Below, one piece after another: positions 17,351 through 25,971 of a stretch of 64,000 bases of DNA. The DNA lies in the NCBI RefSeq assembly GCF_900188245.1, contig NZ_FZOK01000001.1, positions 400,825 to 464,824 of the forward strand, given 5' to 3'. Made by a program: the position numbers and the translations under genes. Under the pieces are notes generated by a model. The model saw nothing but the letters and a program-made list of their open reading frames with translations. It did no database searches and was not told where the DNA came from. The stretch comes from Belliella buryatensis (GTDB lineage Bacteria > Bacteroidota > Bacteroidia > Cytophagales > Cyclobacteriaceae). Each line of letters starts with the position of its first letter. Within the stretch, counting starts at the first letter, position 1.

Positions 17351-17358
17351 CAAAGTTA
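17351..17358 (-). promoter_or_regulatory. Candidate -7 promoter element of hisS
   Basis: The minus strand reads TAACTTTG, an exact TAnnTTTG match, about 22 bases before the hisS ATG; the implied leader is about 16 bases. No exact TTTG at -33. Confidence 0.5.
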
Positions 17359-17516
17359 ACAGATCGACGGGAAGAAAAGAATTTCAATTCAACTATTGCC
17401 ATAAATAATCACATTCACTTTTTAATTTAGAAATCCCTAAACAAACTGAGGAATAAGCAGATCTACTAAATCAAAAAATATTCTTAAACTTTCGGGGTCG
17501 TTTCAAAATATTATGC

Positions 17517-17524
17517 TAATTTTG
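17517..17524 (+). promoter_or_regulatory. Candidate -7 promoter element of the 45-residue basic protein gene
   Basis: TAATTTTG is an exact TAnnTTTG match. The expected start of transcription near 17530 leaves a leader of roughly 28 bases before the ATG at 17559. The -33 region is poor (no TTTG at the right spacing). Confidence 0.55.
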
Positions 17525-17558
17525 CGCTTCATTTGGAATCACATAAACAGATAATACG

Positions 17559-17696
17559 ATGGCTGTTACTACATTAAAAAGAAAACTAAGAAGAAAAAGA
17601 CAAGCTCAGAACACAAGAGTTATCAAGATCAAACAATTGAGTGCCAAGCCGGTAATCAAAAATGTAGATATTGAAGAATTGAAGAAAAACTTCTAA
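17559..17696 (+). CDS. Small basic protein, 45 residues
   Basis: An ATG at 17559 opens a 45-residue frame ending TAA at 17694-17696. The product is strongly basic (runs such as LKRKLRRKRQ) and ends in KPVIKNVDIEELKKNF. A promoter-like element 35 bases upstream and a terminator after the stop frame it as its own transcript. The composition is that of a ribosomal or nucleic-acid-binding peptide. I believe similar peptides with a VIKNVD-like C-terminus recur in Cytophagales, but did not check. A Bacteroidota-specific ribosomal protein (for example one like bL38) is a possibility I cannot confirm from sequence. Confidence 0.7.
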   Translation: MAVTTLKRKLRRKRQAQNTRVIKIKQLSAKPVIKNVDIEELKKNF

Positions 17697-17728
17697 TCGA
17701 GACACTTGTTTCTTTTCTTTAAGAAATA

Positions 17729-17760
17729 GAAGGGGCAACGATCAGATAGCTGCCCTTTTT
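17729..17760. terminator. Terminator between the basic protein and phosphoesterase genes
   Basis: AGGGGCA (17731-17737) pairs with TGCCCTT (17751-17757) allowing one wobble, followed by T5 on the plus strand; it overlaps the final codon of the convergent gene. Moderate strength. Confidence 0.6.
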
Positions 17761-18265
17761 ATTTTGCCCTTTTTCCAAGCTCTACCACTCTGAGATTTTG
17801 AAGCTTACCAGCTGATATTTCGAACAAAAGCATGGTTCTGATCACATGAAAGCCATGCCTACCAATCGCACCAGGATTCATATAGAGACAGTTAAGTTGC
17901 CGATCAAACTCCACCTTACAAATGTGAGAATGACCACAGACAAATAATCTGGCATTTTTTTCCTTTATCTTAACTTTTAAACCCTTGGCATATCGGGGCG
18001 GTTTACCACCAATGTGAAGTAAACCGACTTTCAGACCCTCCACCTCAAACCAAAGCTCTTCTGGATATACTCTCCTTGCATCTTCATCATCGATGTTTCC
18101 AGTCACTATTCTATGCTGCTTATCAGTAGGTAAAGCATCAATGACGCCTAAATCACCTATATCTCCAGCGTGCCATATCTCATCCACATCCTTTAAATGC
18201 TCTAAAACACCTTCATCAATATAGCTGTGGGAATCCGAGATCAATCCAATTTTCTTCAAGATCAA
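17759..18265 (-). CDS. YfcE/MJ0936-type metallophosphoesterase
   Basis: 168 residues. Calcineurin-like phosphoesterase with motifs in order: GLISDSHSY (Asp and His metal ligands), HAGDIGDLG, GNIDD (GNxD in place of GNH), HIGGK and GHSH near 116. The YfcE/MJ0936 group are manganese-dependent phosphodiesterases of unknown physiological substrate. The only start codons in frame before the first motif are TTG (18265, or 18259); no ATG or GTG exists between them and an upstream stop, so a TTG start is very likely. The gene is divergent from the rhodanese gene at 18338, with about 72 bases between starts. Confidence 0.85.
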   Translation of the reverse strand: MILKKIGLISDSHSYIDEGVLEHLKDVDEIWHAGDIGDLGVIDALPTDKQHRIVTGNIDDEDARRVYPEELWFEVEGLKVGLLHIGGKPPRYAKGLKVKIKEKNARLFVCGHSHICKVEFDRQLNCLYMNPGAIGRHGFHVIRTMLLFEISAGKLQNLRVVELGKRAK

Positions 18266-18337
18266 ATATTTTTTATAAAGGTTAAATTTAATAGCTTTGA
18301 TCGAGTTGAAATCAATTCCGAATCAAAAATTAAAACC

Positions 18338-18757
18338 ATGAAAAGATTAATCGATAATAGTTACCAATTGGCCATCATCTTATCAGTAGGTTTCCTCTTA
18401 ATATTTCCATCCAATGTTTTTGCTCAAAACGGAGCACCAAAGTTGGCACCTGAACAATTCCAAAAACAAGCTAATAAAAATAAGAAAAATATTATTCTGG
18501 ACATTCGTACTCCTGAAGAAGTCGCTGAGGGTCATATAGAAGGCGCTGATTTTATCAACTTTCTAGACGAGTCTTTTGAAGAACAATTAACCAAGCTGGA
18601 CAAAAGGAAAACATACTACGTCTATTGCCGATCAGCTAAGCGTACCATCCCTGCTACTGAAAAAATGAAAGAAATGGGATTCAAAAAAGTGTACATGCTT
18701 GAAGGTGGGCTCAACAACTGGATGGAATCAGGAATGAAATTGGTCAAACCCGAATAA
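18338..18757 (+). CDS. Exported rhodanese-like protein
   Basis: 139 residues from the ATG at 18338, chosen because it starts a signal peptide ending near NVFAQ; the frame open upstream is not a coding extension. A single rhodanese domain follows (about 35-135), with LDIRTPEEVAEGHIEGADFI and the active-site loop YCRSAKRT (Cys97), then YMLEGGLNNW. It should carry sulfane sulfur on Cys97 in the periplasm. Loop length matches single-domain sulfurtransferases. Nothing nearby fixes its sulfur donor; the sulfide:quinone oxidoreductase gene of this window is far away. Confidence 0.88.
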   Translation: MKRLIDNSYQLAIILSVGFLLIFPSNVFAQNGAPKLAPEQFQKQANKNKKNIILDIRTPEEVAEGHIEGADFINFLDESFEEQLTKLDKRKTYYVYCRSAKRTIPATEKMKEMGFKKVYMLEGGLNNWMESGMKLVKPE

Positions 18758-18822
18758 GCTCTAAAACGGCTTTAAAACTTTAAAATCATTGTTAAAATAA
18801 ATACTGTTCTTCCTAATACTGT

Positions 18823-18853
18823 TTTGGAATTGCCCGATTACTTTCTATTTTTA
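18823..18853 (+). promoter_or_regulatory. Promoter of pdhB, Bacteroidota type
   Basis: TTTG (18823-18826), then exactly 19 bases, then TATTTTTA (18846-18853), which differs from TAnnTTTG by one base. The start of transcription is expected near 18860, giving a leader of about 17 bases to the ATG at 18877. This is the best -33/-7 pair I see in the window. Confidence 0.65.
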
Positions 18854-18876
18854 CGCACGAAAATTTTGAAGAAGAA

Positions 18877-19857
18877 ATGAGAGTTATACAATTCAGAGAA
18901 GCATTAAGAGAGGCCATGACTGAAGAAATGAGACGCGACAAAAACGTGTTTCTTATGGGTGAGGAAGTGGCAGAATATAATGGAGCTTACAAAGTTTCCC
19001 AAGGAATGTTAGACGAGTTTGGTGCTGATAGAGTATATGATACTCCGATTGCCGAACTTGGATTTGCAGGCTTGGGTGTAGGTGCAGCAATGAACGGACT
19101 CAGACCTATCATCGAGTTTATGACTTTCAACTTTTCCCTTGTAGCAATTGATCAAGTGATCAATTCTGCAGCGAAAATGCTAGCAATGTCAGGCGGTGCT
19201 TACAATGTACCTATTGTATTCAGAGGACCTACAGGTAATGCCGGGCAGTTAGGTGCTACACACTCTTCCAACTTTGAGAATTGGTTTGCCAACACACCTG
19301 GCTTGAAAGTAGTCGTTCCATCTAACCCTTACGATGCCAAAGGTTTGCTCAAAGCCTCCATCAGAGACAATGACCCGGTGATCTTCATGGAGTCAGAGTT
19401 GATGTATTCGGACAAAGGTGAAGTACCTGAGGGTGAATACCTACTTCCAATTGGTGTGGCTGATATCAAAAGAAAAGGTAAAGATGTAACCATCGTATCT
19501 TTCGGCAAAATGATGAAAGTGGCTTTGGATGCAGCTGAGGAATTAGCTAAAGACGGCATTGAAGCTGAAGTAATCGACTTAAGAACTGTAAGACCTATCG
19601 ATTACGCTACAGTAGTAGAATCAGTGAAGAAAACCAATAGATGTGTGGTAGTGGAAGAAGCCAACCCACTAGCAGCTATCTCTTCTGAGATCGCATATCA
19701 CTTACAGAGAAATGCTTTCGACTACCTAGACGCACCTGTGATCAGAGTCAACTCTATGGACGTACCTTTGAGTTATGCTCCTACTTACATTGATGCGACT
19801 ATTCCAAATGTAGCCCGTACATTGGATGCGGTAAAGCAGGTGATGTATAAGAAGTAA
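18877..19857 (+). CDS. pdhB: Pyruvate dehydrogenase E1 component, beta subunit
   Basis: 326 residues, full length for the E1-beta of the alpha2beta2 type. It forms the E1 heterotetramer that decarboxylates pyruvate with thiamine diphosphate. Features include FLMGEEVAEYNGAYKVSQG near 25 (the Glu that activates TPP), TPIAELGFAGLGVGAAMNG near 57, a pyrimidine-binding transketolase domain to about 180, and a C-terminal domain with DLRTVRPIDYATVVESV. The E1-alpha and E2 genes are not beside it, which is usual for Cytophagales. It is transcribed from its own promoter and ended by a strong terminator. Confidence 0.95.
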   Translation: MRVIQFREALREAMTEEMRRDKNVFLMGEEVAEYNGAYKVSQGMLDEFGADRVYDTPIAELGFAGLGVGAAMNGLRPIIEFMTFNFSLVAIDQVINSAAKMLAMSGGAYNVPIVFRGPTGNAGQLGATHSSNFENWFANTPGLKVVVPSNPYDAKGLLKASIRDNDPVIFMESELMYSDKGEVPEGEYLLPIGVADIKRKGKDVTIVSFGKMMKVALDAAEELAKDGIEAEVIDLRTVRPIDYATVVESVKKTNRCVVVEEANPLAAISSEIAYHLQRNAFDYLDAPVIRVNSMDVPLSYAPTYIDATIPNVARTLDAVKQVMYKK

Positions 19858-19870
19858 AAAAACATTTAAA

Positions 19871-19905
19871 AAATCCCACTCAAATGATTGAGTGGGATTT
19901 TTTTG
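19871..19905 (+). terminator. Terminator of pdhB
   Basis: AAATCCCACTCAA / TTGAGTGGGATTT, 13 perfect pairs with a 4-base loop, followed by T4. Confidence 0.92.
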
Positions 19906-19920
19906 TTCTATTCTATGACA

Positions 19921-19963
19921 ATCAAAAGAGGGACTGCCAATGATCAGCAGTCCCTCTTTTGAT
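19921..19963 (-). terminator. Terminator of the TonB receptor gene
   Basis: ATCAAAAGAGGGACTGC (19921-19937) pairs perfectly with its partner at 19947-19963 over 17 bases with a 9-base loop. It ends the minus-strand receptor gene whose stop is at 20022, and is separate from the pdhB terminator 16 bases away. Confidence 0.88.
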
Positions 19964-20021
19964 TTTTATAAATGAATATTTCCAATTCGTGTCATCGGAC
20001 ACATCCTATTACTGATTTTGT

Positions 20022-22529
20022 TTAATTATTATTCATCATCGCACCAGCAGCGCCTTCACCACCCTCTTTCATATCATCGTTGGTAACACCTCTTTTCTTT
20101 CTTCTACTTCCTTCTACGCTAAGTTTTCCGATTCTGTAGGAGAAGTTGATCTTGAAATTCATATTTCTCATACCGACTGTACTCTGCTGCATGATGGTTG
20201 GTGTGATCAATTCATTATTGATTCGGAATTCTCTTGTAAAGAAGTTGTCTGCACCAAACCCAATGCTTCCTCTTCTTTCATTGAACTGCTTATTGATGCT
20301 CATACCGTACATACCGAAGCCACCTGCTGAGCCTTGAAGTTGCACCTGTCTACCCCTAGCAAAGGTAAAGGCTTGAATTTGCCAATTCTTTGGCAAGGTA
20401 TAATTCCCAAACAACCTCCCGCTAATGACAAAACCTTCATTGGAAGCGGCAAACATCGGATTATCCAAGCCATTGGTCAGCATGGCATAATAAGTATCCA
20501 CACTTCCGTTTAAGGAAAACTTGCCTGACACATTGATATTCGAAAAGACACTAAACCCAACTGCTTGCTCTCTACCGATATTTTCAAAGCTTGTGAAAAT
20601 CACATCTTCTTCACTTACCGTTCTCACAGGCTGAATAGAACCCGTCGTATTTCTGAAGTAAGAAGTGAAGTTTAAAGAGCTTCCTCCAACGAACGTACTG
20701 TATCCCAATTCATAATTATCTGTCAATTCAGGATCCAAGAGCGGGTTACCCTGGGACTGTTGTTGAGGGTTAGCTTGGTTGATGTTAGGATTTAAAAACT
20801 GCAAAGAAGGTCTTTGGATTCTTCTATTGTAAGCAGCTTTGATCATATTACCATTGGTTAATTTCTTACCAATATTGAAACTTGGAACGAATACGCCATA
20901 AGAAGGAATGTCTGCAGGTAATTCAGAGTTTCTGAAGTCTGCATTGATAGTCGTATACTCATATCTCAATCCACCTTTCAAGGTGTAATCATTGCCCAAG
21001 CCTAAAGTGTAAGAAGCATAAGCAGCTGATACATTTTGATCATAGGTGAATTCATTAGAAAATAGGATATCATCTACCTGCTGAAACTCACCTGAAGATC
21101 CTTCTGCTGTAAAATATGCAAAGTCAGAAGTCGCTTTTCTCAAAATATTTTTTGCGCCATATTCAAGGATCTGACTATCAGTATTACCCAAAGGGGTCAC
21201 ATAATCAAGTTGTATTGTGAATTCCTCGTTGATCCCTAGGTTTTCATTTTTCACCCTACTGATGATATCCGTAAAAGTCCCATTATAAAGACTATTGACA
21301 AAATCATTGTTATTGTTACTTCTACTATACAGACCAGACACACTAAATTCTTTTTGTGGCTTATCAAAAGTCTTGGTATAGTTGAAGTTCATATCCACAT
21401 TATTAGAAAGATTATCTACATTGACATCTCTCAATAAAGCACTTACTAATGCATCTTCTATGAAGGTCTCTGTGAATAAACCATCTTGCTTGTTTCGCAT
21501 ATTCCTTAAGCCTACACTTACAGAGGCAGTCAAGAAATTATATTTGTTTAATTCATAATCCCAACCCAGATTATATCTACCAAAAAGCATATTGTTTCTG
21601 GTATCCGCGGCTTGTCGGATCAAGGCTGTGCTACCATCAGGAGTCATGAGTGTCTGAGTATTTTCGAAAGAACCCAAAATATTATATCCTGCCCTACCAT
21701 ACCCACCAAGCGTCCATCCCATTTTCCCTCTTTTCAAGCTAGCATTTAAACCTAAATTGGATCCTCTAAACCCTGCACTACTATTTACATTGAGAGAAGC
21801 TCCCTGCAGGTTATTCTTTTTGGTGATGATATTCAAGACTCCACCTGTACCTTCTGCATCGTACTTTGCTGATGGAGAAGTGATCACTTCCACAGATTTG
21901 ATTTCTTCTGCAGGAATTTGCTTGAGCGCATCTGCGATATTATTTGCTACGATGGCAGATTGCTTTCCATCGATCAGTACCAAAATATTGGAACTACCCC
22001 TCATGGATACATTACCATCCAAATCAACCGAAAGCATCGGTACCCTTCTCAAAACATCACTTGCATCTCCACCGATGGTGGTTTTGTCATTTTCAGCATT
22101 GTAAATGGTTCTGTCTACTTTTTCTTCAATTAATTGACGCTGACCTTGTACAGTTACTTCTTGTAGCGCCATGGCTTCTTGCTGAAGTTTGATTTCACCA
22201 AGATTGATTTCTGTGTTTCCAGGTTTTACTTCAATTGCTTTAGAAGTGTACGCTTCATAACCAAGAAAACTCAACTGCAAAACATAATTACCATCCTTGA
22301 AGCCTGTAATGATAAATTCACCATCTAAATCTGCAACAGCACCTGCCACGTTTTGCATGGTCTCAGCATTGAGCAAAGCTGCAGCTGCATAAGGAATCGT
22401 TTCCCCGGAACCTCCATCCATGATTTTGCCGGAAATTTTGTAAATAGCTTTGTCTTGCGCCAATACATTCTGAAATGAGAGTGTACATATAAGCAGTACA
22501 AATAAGAATAGTTGGTATTGTGTTTTCAT
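20022..22529 (-). CDS. TonB-dependent outer-membrane receptor, OMP_b-brl_3 type
   Basis: 835 residues from the ATG at 22529, chosen because it begins the signal peptide (MKTQYQLFLFVLLICTLSF...). After the signal comes a carboxypeptidase-regulatory-like beta-sandwich (about 30-115; YKISGKIMDGGSGETIPYA), then a plug domain (GGDASDVLRRVPMLSVD, VEVITSPSAKYDAEG) and a barrel of the outer-membrane beta-barrel 3 type. The tail SRRKKRGVTNDDMKEGG and a Gly/Asn-rich end are usual for this subfamily. The ligand is unknown; no SusD-like partner follows. The divergent LytS/LytTR-type two-component pair at 22867 may regulate it. Confidence 0.9.
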   Translation of the reverse strand: MKTQYQLFLFVLLICTLSFQNVLAQDKAIYKISGKIMDGGSGETIPYAAAALLNAETMQNVAGAVADLDGEFIITGFKDGNYVLQLSFLGYEAYTSKAIEVKPGNTEINLGEIKLQQEAMALQEVTVQGQRQLIEEKVDRTIYNAENDKTTIGGDASDVLRRVPMLSVDLDGNVSMRGSSNILVLIDGKQSAIVANNIADALKQIPAEEIKSVEVITSPSAKYDAEGTGGVLNIITKKNNLQGASLNVNSSAGFRGSNLGLNASLKRGKMGWTLGGYGRAGYNILGSFENTQTLMTPDGSTALIRQAADTRNNMLFGRYNLGWDYELNKYNFLTASVSVGLRNMRNKQDGLFTETFIEDALVSALLRDVNVDNLSNNVDMNFNYTKTFDKPQKEFSVSGLYSRSNNNNDFVNSLYNGTFTDIISRVKNENLGINEEFTIQLDYVTPLGNTDSQILEYGAKNILRKATSDFAYFTAEGSSGEFQQVDDILFSNEFTYDQNVSAAYASYTLGLGNDYTLKGGLRYEYTTINADFRNSELPADIPSYGVFVPSFNIGKKLTNGNMIKAAYNRRIQRPSLQFLNPNINQANPQQQSQGNPLLDPELTDNYELGYSTFVGGSSLNFTSYFRNTTGSIQPVRTVSEEDVIFTSFENIGREQAVGFSVFSNINVSGKFSLNGSVDTYYAMLTNGLDNPMFAASNEGFVISGRLFGNYTLPKNWQIQAFTFARGRQVQLQGSAGGFGMYGMSINKQFNERRGSIGFGADNFFTREFRINNELITPTIMQQSTVGMRNMNFKINFSYRIGKLSVEGSRRKKRGVTNDDMKEGGEGAAGAMMNNN

Positions 22530-22866
22530 TTTATTGGTAGATTTCAAATAATCAAATTCTTGGAACTTCCTGATTTTTAGCCTAAAGACTAGAACATTAC
22601 ACATTTTCAGTATTTTTGTTCAAAAGCCTCAGACAGTTTTCGGTAACAAAGGAAGTTCAAGCCAAATCCAAAAAAAAATCTAATAGACTGAGAGTATGTA
22701 TTCATCGACCAAAGAGCCGAATTCAACGATGAATCAGATTATACAAAAGGAAAAACAGACTAATCTTCCGTTTCACCCATTCCATCGTCAAAATCCGCGT
22801 ATTGGCAGATCAAATTAGGTAGATTTCAAAATTTTATTTTTGTTTACATGGCAAAAACACCCACAT
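22530..22866. other. Divergent intergenic region, 337 bases
   Basis: Contains a candidate promoter for the sensor kinase at its right end (22835-22842) and an imperfectly placed inverted pair ATTCATCG (22700-22707) / CGATGAAT (22727-22734). No open reading frame of note, no tRNA, and no terminator was seen. Confidence 0.4.
22835..22842 (+). promoter_or_regulatory. Candidate -7 promoter element of the sensor kinase gene
   Basis: TATTTTTG is an exact TAnnTTTG match 25 bases before the ATG at 22867; no TTTG at the expected -33 spacing. Confidence 0.5.
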
Positions 22867-23943
22867 ATGGACATTCAGTCAAACTACAAGCAAAATCTTT
22901 CTATCCTAATTCATCTTCTCGGGTGGGCTTTATTCGGATTAGTGATATTCATTCTATCCCCTCTTTCATCAGGAGTTGAACGACCTTTTGAATTTTGGCT
23001 GAAGCAAGGCATTAACTTATCCTTGCTGATAGCGGTATTTTATATCAATTACTTTTATTTTATCCCTAGAATTCTTTTCAAAAATAGAATTCCCCTATTT
23101 CTTACCATCAACTTACTCACAGGTGTTGCTTGTATTGTTTTTCTAATTTTGTTTGACGATTGGGTCAATATGCAGGAATTGATGCACAAGGCCTATCGAC
23201 CAGATGTACCCTACACACCTAGACCTAGAAATTATTATTGGGATATTTCTCAACTTCTGATTTTCTTTATGGTAATCGGAATCAGCACCAGTATAGCTTC
23301 TGTCCAAAAATGGCAAGCTGATGAAGCTGAAAAACTCGAGCAAAAAAGGCAACAAATCAATTCTGAACTCACCTACCTCAAAGCTCAGATTAATCCACAT
23401 TTTTTCTTCAATACACTCAATAACATTTATTCTCTTACCAATATCGATGTGGAGAAAGCTAAAACTGCTTTGCTCAAACTGAGTAGAATGATGCGATATG
23501 TACTTTACGAAACTGAGAAAACACATACTTTACTTTCTAAAGAGATCGACTTCATCAATGATTTTGTAGAGTTGATGAAAATGAGACTTTCTACAAAGGT
23601 GAAATTGGAAATCGATATACCAGAGAAATTCCACGATGCCAGTATTGCACCCATGCTACTTTTGCCATTTATAGAAAACTGCTTCAAGCATGGCATCAGT
23701 TCGCAGAAAGAAAGTACTATTGCAATAAAAATTGATATATCTGATAAGCAATTGACTCTGGAAACGAGTAATGCTATATTCAAATCCAGTGAAAATACGC
23801 CAGAAGGTAACGCGAGTGGCATAGGTTTACAAAACACAAAAAGAAGGTTAGCTTTGCTATATGACCATCGGTATAATCTATTTATTGATGATCAAAACCC
23901 AGAAAATGAATTCAAAGTCTTACTCAAAATCGACTTGAAATGA
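22867..23943 (+). CDS. LytS/YehU-type membrane sensor histidine kinase
   Basis: 358 residues from the ATG at 22867; the frame upstream would need a TTG start overlapping the promoter-like element. Four hydrophobic segments near 13-30, 48-68, 80-95 and 128-145 form the membrane sensor. A coiled-coil linker leads to a histidine-kinase domain of the LytS type with the phospho-accepting His178 in AQINPHFFFNTLNNI, then the ATPase part (LLLPFIENCFKHG, SGIGLQNTKRRL). The kinase should phosphorylate the LytTR regulator encoded next; the genes overlap as ATGA (23940-23943). The input signal is not predictable. Confidence 0.9.
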   Translation: MDIQSNYKQNLSILIHLLGWALFGLVIFILSPLSSGVERPFEFWLKQGINLSLLIAVFYINYFYFIPRILFKNRIPLFLTINLLTGVACIVFLILFDDWVNMQELMHKAYRPDVPYTPRPRNYYWDISQLLIFFMVIGISTSIASVQKWQADEAEKLEQKRQQINSELTYLKAQINPHFFFNTLNNIYSLTNIDVEKAKTALLKLSRMMRYVLYETEKTHTLLSKEIDFINDFVELMKMRLSTKVKLEIDIPEKFHDASIAPMLLLPFIENCFKHGISSQKESTIAIKIDISDKQLTLETSNAIFKSSENTPEGNASGIGLQNTKRRLALLYDHRYNLFIDDQNPENEFKVLLKIDLK

Positions 23944-24677
23944 AAATCAAATGCATAGCAGTAGACGATGAACCGTTAGCTCTTGAGTTAGTGTCCAAAT
24001 TCATCAAGCAAACATCTTTTTTGGAACTAACTGCCGCATTTGATAATGGCATAGAAGCATTGGGCTACCTCAATCAAAATGAAATTCAATTGATTTTCTT
24101 AGACATTCAGATGCCTGATCTGTCTGGAATGGAGCTCGCTAGAATTCTCGACGGAAAACAAGGAGATGCCAAACCTAAAATCATTTTTACAACTGCTTAC
24201 AATCAATTTGCCATTGAAGGCTACAAGGTAGATGCTCTTGATTACCTACTCAAACCTTTCAGCTACGAGGAATTTATGAAATCTGCCACTAAGGCATATC
24301 AGTTTTACGAATCAAAAACTAAAGAACTTGGCAACAACCAAGGACAAGCATCTCCAGAGTATATTTTTTTGAAGGTAGAATATCAGTTGGTGAAAATCAT
24401 GCTGAAAGACATCAAATTTGTAGAAGCTTATAAGGATTACATCAAAGTTCACCTGATAGACCGAAATAGCCCAATGCTGTCACTCACAAGCTTGAAAAGC
24501 ATGGAGGAAATGCTCCCTTCAGATAAATTCATGCGTGTTCACCGCTCCTTTATCATAGGTTTAGATCACATTGATTCAGTAGTAAGAAATACTGTTCATA
24601 TAGGTGATACAGTGATTACTGTCAGCGAAAATTACAAGGAGGGATTTTTAGATTTTTTAAATAAATGGATAGCTTGA
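23940..24677 (+). CDS. LytTR-family response regulator
   Basis: 245 residues. The receiver domain (1-120) has IAVDDEPLALELV with acidic pocket, phospho-acceptor Asp55 in IFLDIQMPDLSG, and the conserved Thr/Lys in FTTAYNQ and YLLKPFSYEE. The C-terminal LytTR DNA-binding domain (about 142-245) has FVEAYKDYIKVHL, LKSMEEMLP and FMRVHRSFIIGLDHIDSV. LytTR proteins bind imperfect direct repeats upstream of target promoters. The start codon overlaps the kinase stop (ATGA). The divergent TonB receptor is the nearest candidate target, by position only. Confidence 0.92.
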   Translation: MKIKCIAVDDEPLALELVSKFIKQTSFLELTAAFDNGIEALGYLNQNEIQLIFLDIQMPDLSGMELARILDGKQGDAKPKIIFTTAYNQFAIEGYKVDALDYLLKPFSYEEFMKSATKAYQFYESKTKELGNNQGQASPEYIFLKVEYQLVKIMLKDIKFVEAYKDYIKVHLIDRNSPMLSLTSLKSMEEMLPSDKFMRVHRSFIIGLDHIDSVVRNTVHIGDTVITVSENYKEGFLDFLNKWIA

Positions 24678-24831
24678 AACTTAGCTATATATTTTAAAAC
24701 AGAATTTTCTTATTGTTTCTTAATTTCAAAATCCTGATTTCTTTCATTATATTAAACTTTGAATAATAAAAGCCGTTGATAATACGGTGGTGCGATTTTT
24801 GATAGTTTAAGTGTAAATATTAAAAATTCAA

Positions 24832-25308
24832 ATGACGGAAAGAGAAAAATCTTTTATGAAGATGGCCATTGAGCTTTCTCAAAGTGGAATGGACGCGGGT
24901 AAAGGCGGCCCATTTGGTTGTATAGTAGTGAAAGATGATGAAGTGATAGGCATGGGTTCCAATTCCGTCAGTTCGACCAATGACCCGACCGCTCATGCTG
25001 AAGTAGTAGCCATTAGAGATGCTTGTCAAAATCTTAAAAATTTCCAGCTAGATGGATGTGAAATATATACTTCATGTGAGCCTTGTCCTATGTGCCTTGG
25101 AGCCATCTATTGGGCAAGACCTGCGAGGGTGTTTTATGCTAACACCAAAAGGGATGCAGCAAATGCTGGATTCGATGACCAATTTATTTATGAAGAGTTA
25201 GATCTACCCTTAAACGAACGGTCAATCCCATTTGAACAGCTATTAAACAATGATGCTAAGGTGGTATTTGACAACTGGAAAAAGAAAGAAAATAAAACTT
25301 TATATTAA
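24832..25308 (+). CDS. guaD: Guanine deaminase-type nucleoside deaminase
   Basis: 158 residues, zinc-dependent cytidine/deoxycytidylate deaminase fold. Zinc ligands: His55 with catalytic Glu57 in PTAHAEVVAIR, and Cys85 and Cys88 in EPCPMC. The sequence NDPTAHAEVVAIRDAC, CEPCPMCLGAIYWARP, NAGFDDQFIYEEL and NERSIPFEQ resembles the Bacillus-type guanine deaminase more than TadA, which lacks the AGFDD region and has a different C-terminus. It should convert guanine to xanthine for purine salvage. It stands upstream of a lipoprotein gene only 20 bases away, likely in one transcript. Confidence 0.87.
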   Translation: MTEREKSFMKMAIELSQSGMDAGKGGPFGCIVVKDDEVIGMGSNSVSSTNDPTAHAEVVAIRDACQNLKNFQLDGCEIYTSCEPCPMCLGAIYWARPARVFYANTKRDAANAGFDDQFIYEELDLPLNERSIPFEQLLNNDAKVVFDNWKKKENKTLY

Positions 25309-25328
25309 AACAAAAAAAAGAACCTATT

Positions 25329-25862
25329 ATGAAAAAGTTAATGATTGCCCTAGTGAGTGCATCGCTATTATTTGCATGTAGTCAAGAAAAATCAGTGGAA
25401 GAAAGATATCTCTACGAAGGCGATAAAATTGTAGATGTAGAAACTGGTGATGAATACTTACTGGAAGAAAGTGAAGAAGAATTTATATTAGTTCACAAAG
25501 ATGGCAGCACAGAAGTTATTCCTATGGAAGAAACTCCATTCTTTGGCACTACGCTATCTGATGAATATGTGAATGATTGGAAAAAAAGTCTTGAGGCAAG
25601 AAAAGACCTACTCCTAGAAGAGAAAAAGAACAAACTGAAAGACGCTAGAAGAGCAAGGTATGCCGAGTTTACGGATGAAGAATTGATGGATAAATTTCAG
25701 AAAATGCATAACGACAAGGAGGACATGACACTTCAGATGGATTTGATCGCTGAATTAGTAGAAAGAGGCGCCATTTCAGACGAGGATGCTCCAGACCTTT
25801 TGGAAATAGACCCAGAATTGATCAACTTCGATATTGAAATTGAAGCGCCTGAAAGCAGGTAA
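25329..25862 (+). CDS. Hypothetical acidic lipoprotein
   Basis: 177 residues, not recognised. Lipoprotein signal MKKLMIALVSASLLFACS (Cys17). The rest is very acidic: an N-terminal YEGDKIVDVETGDEYLLEESEEEF part with beta character, a Lys/Glu-rich coiled-coil-like middle (LEARKDLLLEEKKNKLKDA), and a helical acidic C-terminus with DEELMDKFQKM. It probably sits on the outer membrane's inner face. Only 20 bases separate it from guaD, so co-transcription is likely, though a functional link is doubtful. A terminator follows. Confidence 0.65.
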   Translation: MKKLMIALVSASLLFACSQEKSVEERYLYEGDKIVDVETGDEYLLEESEEEFILVHKDGSTEVIPMEETPFFGTTLSDEYVNDWKKSLEARKDLLLEEKKNKLKDARRARYAEFTDEELMDKFQKMHNDKEDMTLQMDLIAELVERGAISDEDAPDLLEIDPELINFDIEIEAPESR

Positions 25863-25900
25863 AATTTGAATAAATCTAAATTCAACATATTTTCAAAGTG

Positions 25901-25930
25901 AAACCTAGTCGACATCGGCTAGGTTTTTTT
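25901..25930 (+). terminator. Terminator after the acidic lipoprotein gene
   Basis: AAACCTAG / CTAGGTTT stem with a 10-base loop, followed by a run of T. Confidence 0.78.
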
Positions 25931-25934
25931 ATAA

Positions 25935-25950
25935 TGTGACTTACATCACC
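25935..25950 (+). promoter_or_regulatory. Crp-like operator upstream of the sulfide:quinone oxidoreductase gene
   Basis: TGTGA-CTTACA-TCACC fits the Crp consensus TGTGA-N6-TCACA with one mismatch. Its centre lies about 43 bases before the transcription start expected from TATTTTTA at 25972-25979, the spacing of a class II activator site. It is distinct from the preceding terminator. No Crp/Fnr gene is in the window. Confidence 0.6.
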
Positions 25951-25971
25951 TTTTTATAATCGCTGTGTGGC

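Noticed and set aside
22700..22734. ATTCATCG / CGATGAAT inverted pair as a LytTR operator
   Set aside because: LytTR proteins bind direct repeats, and an 8-base inverted pair with a 19-base gap is expected by chance in such AT-rich DNA.
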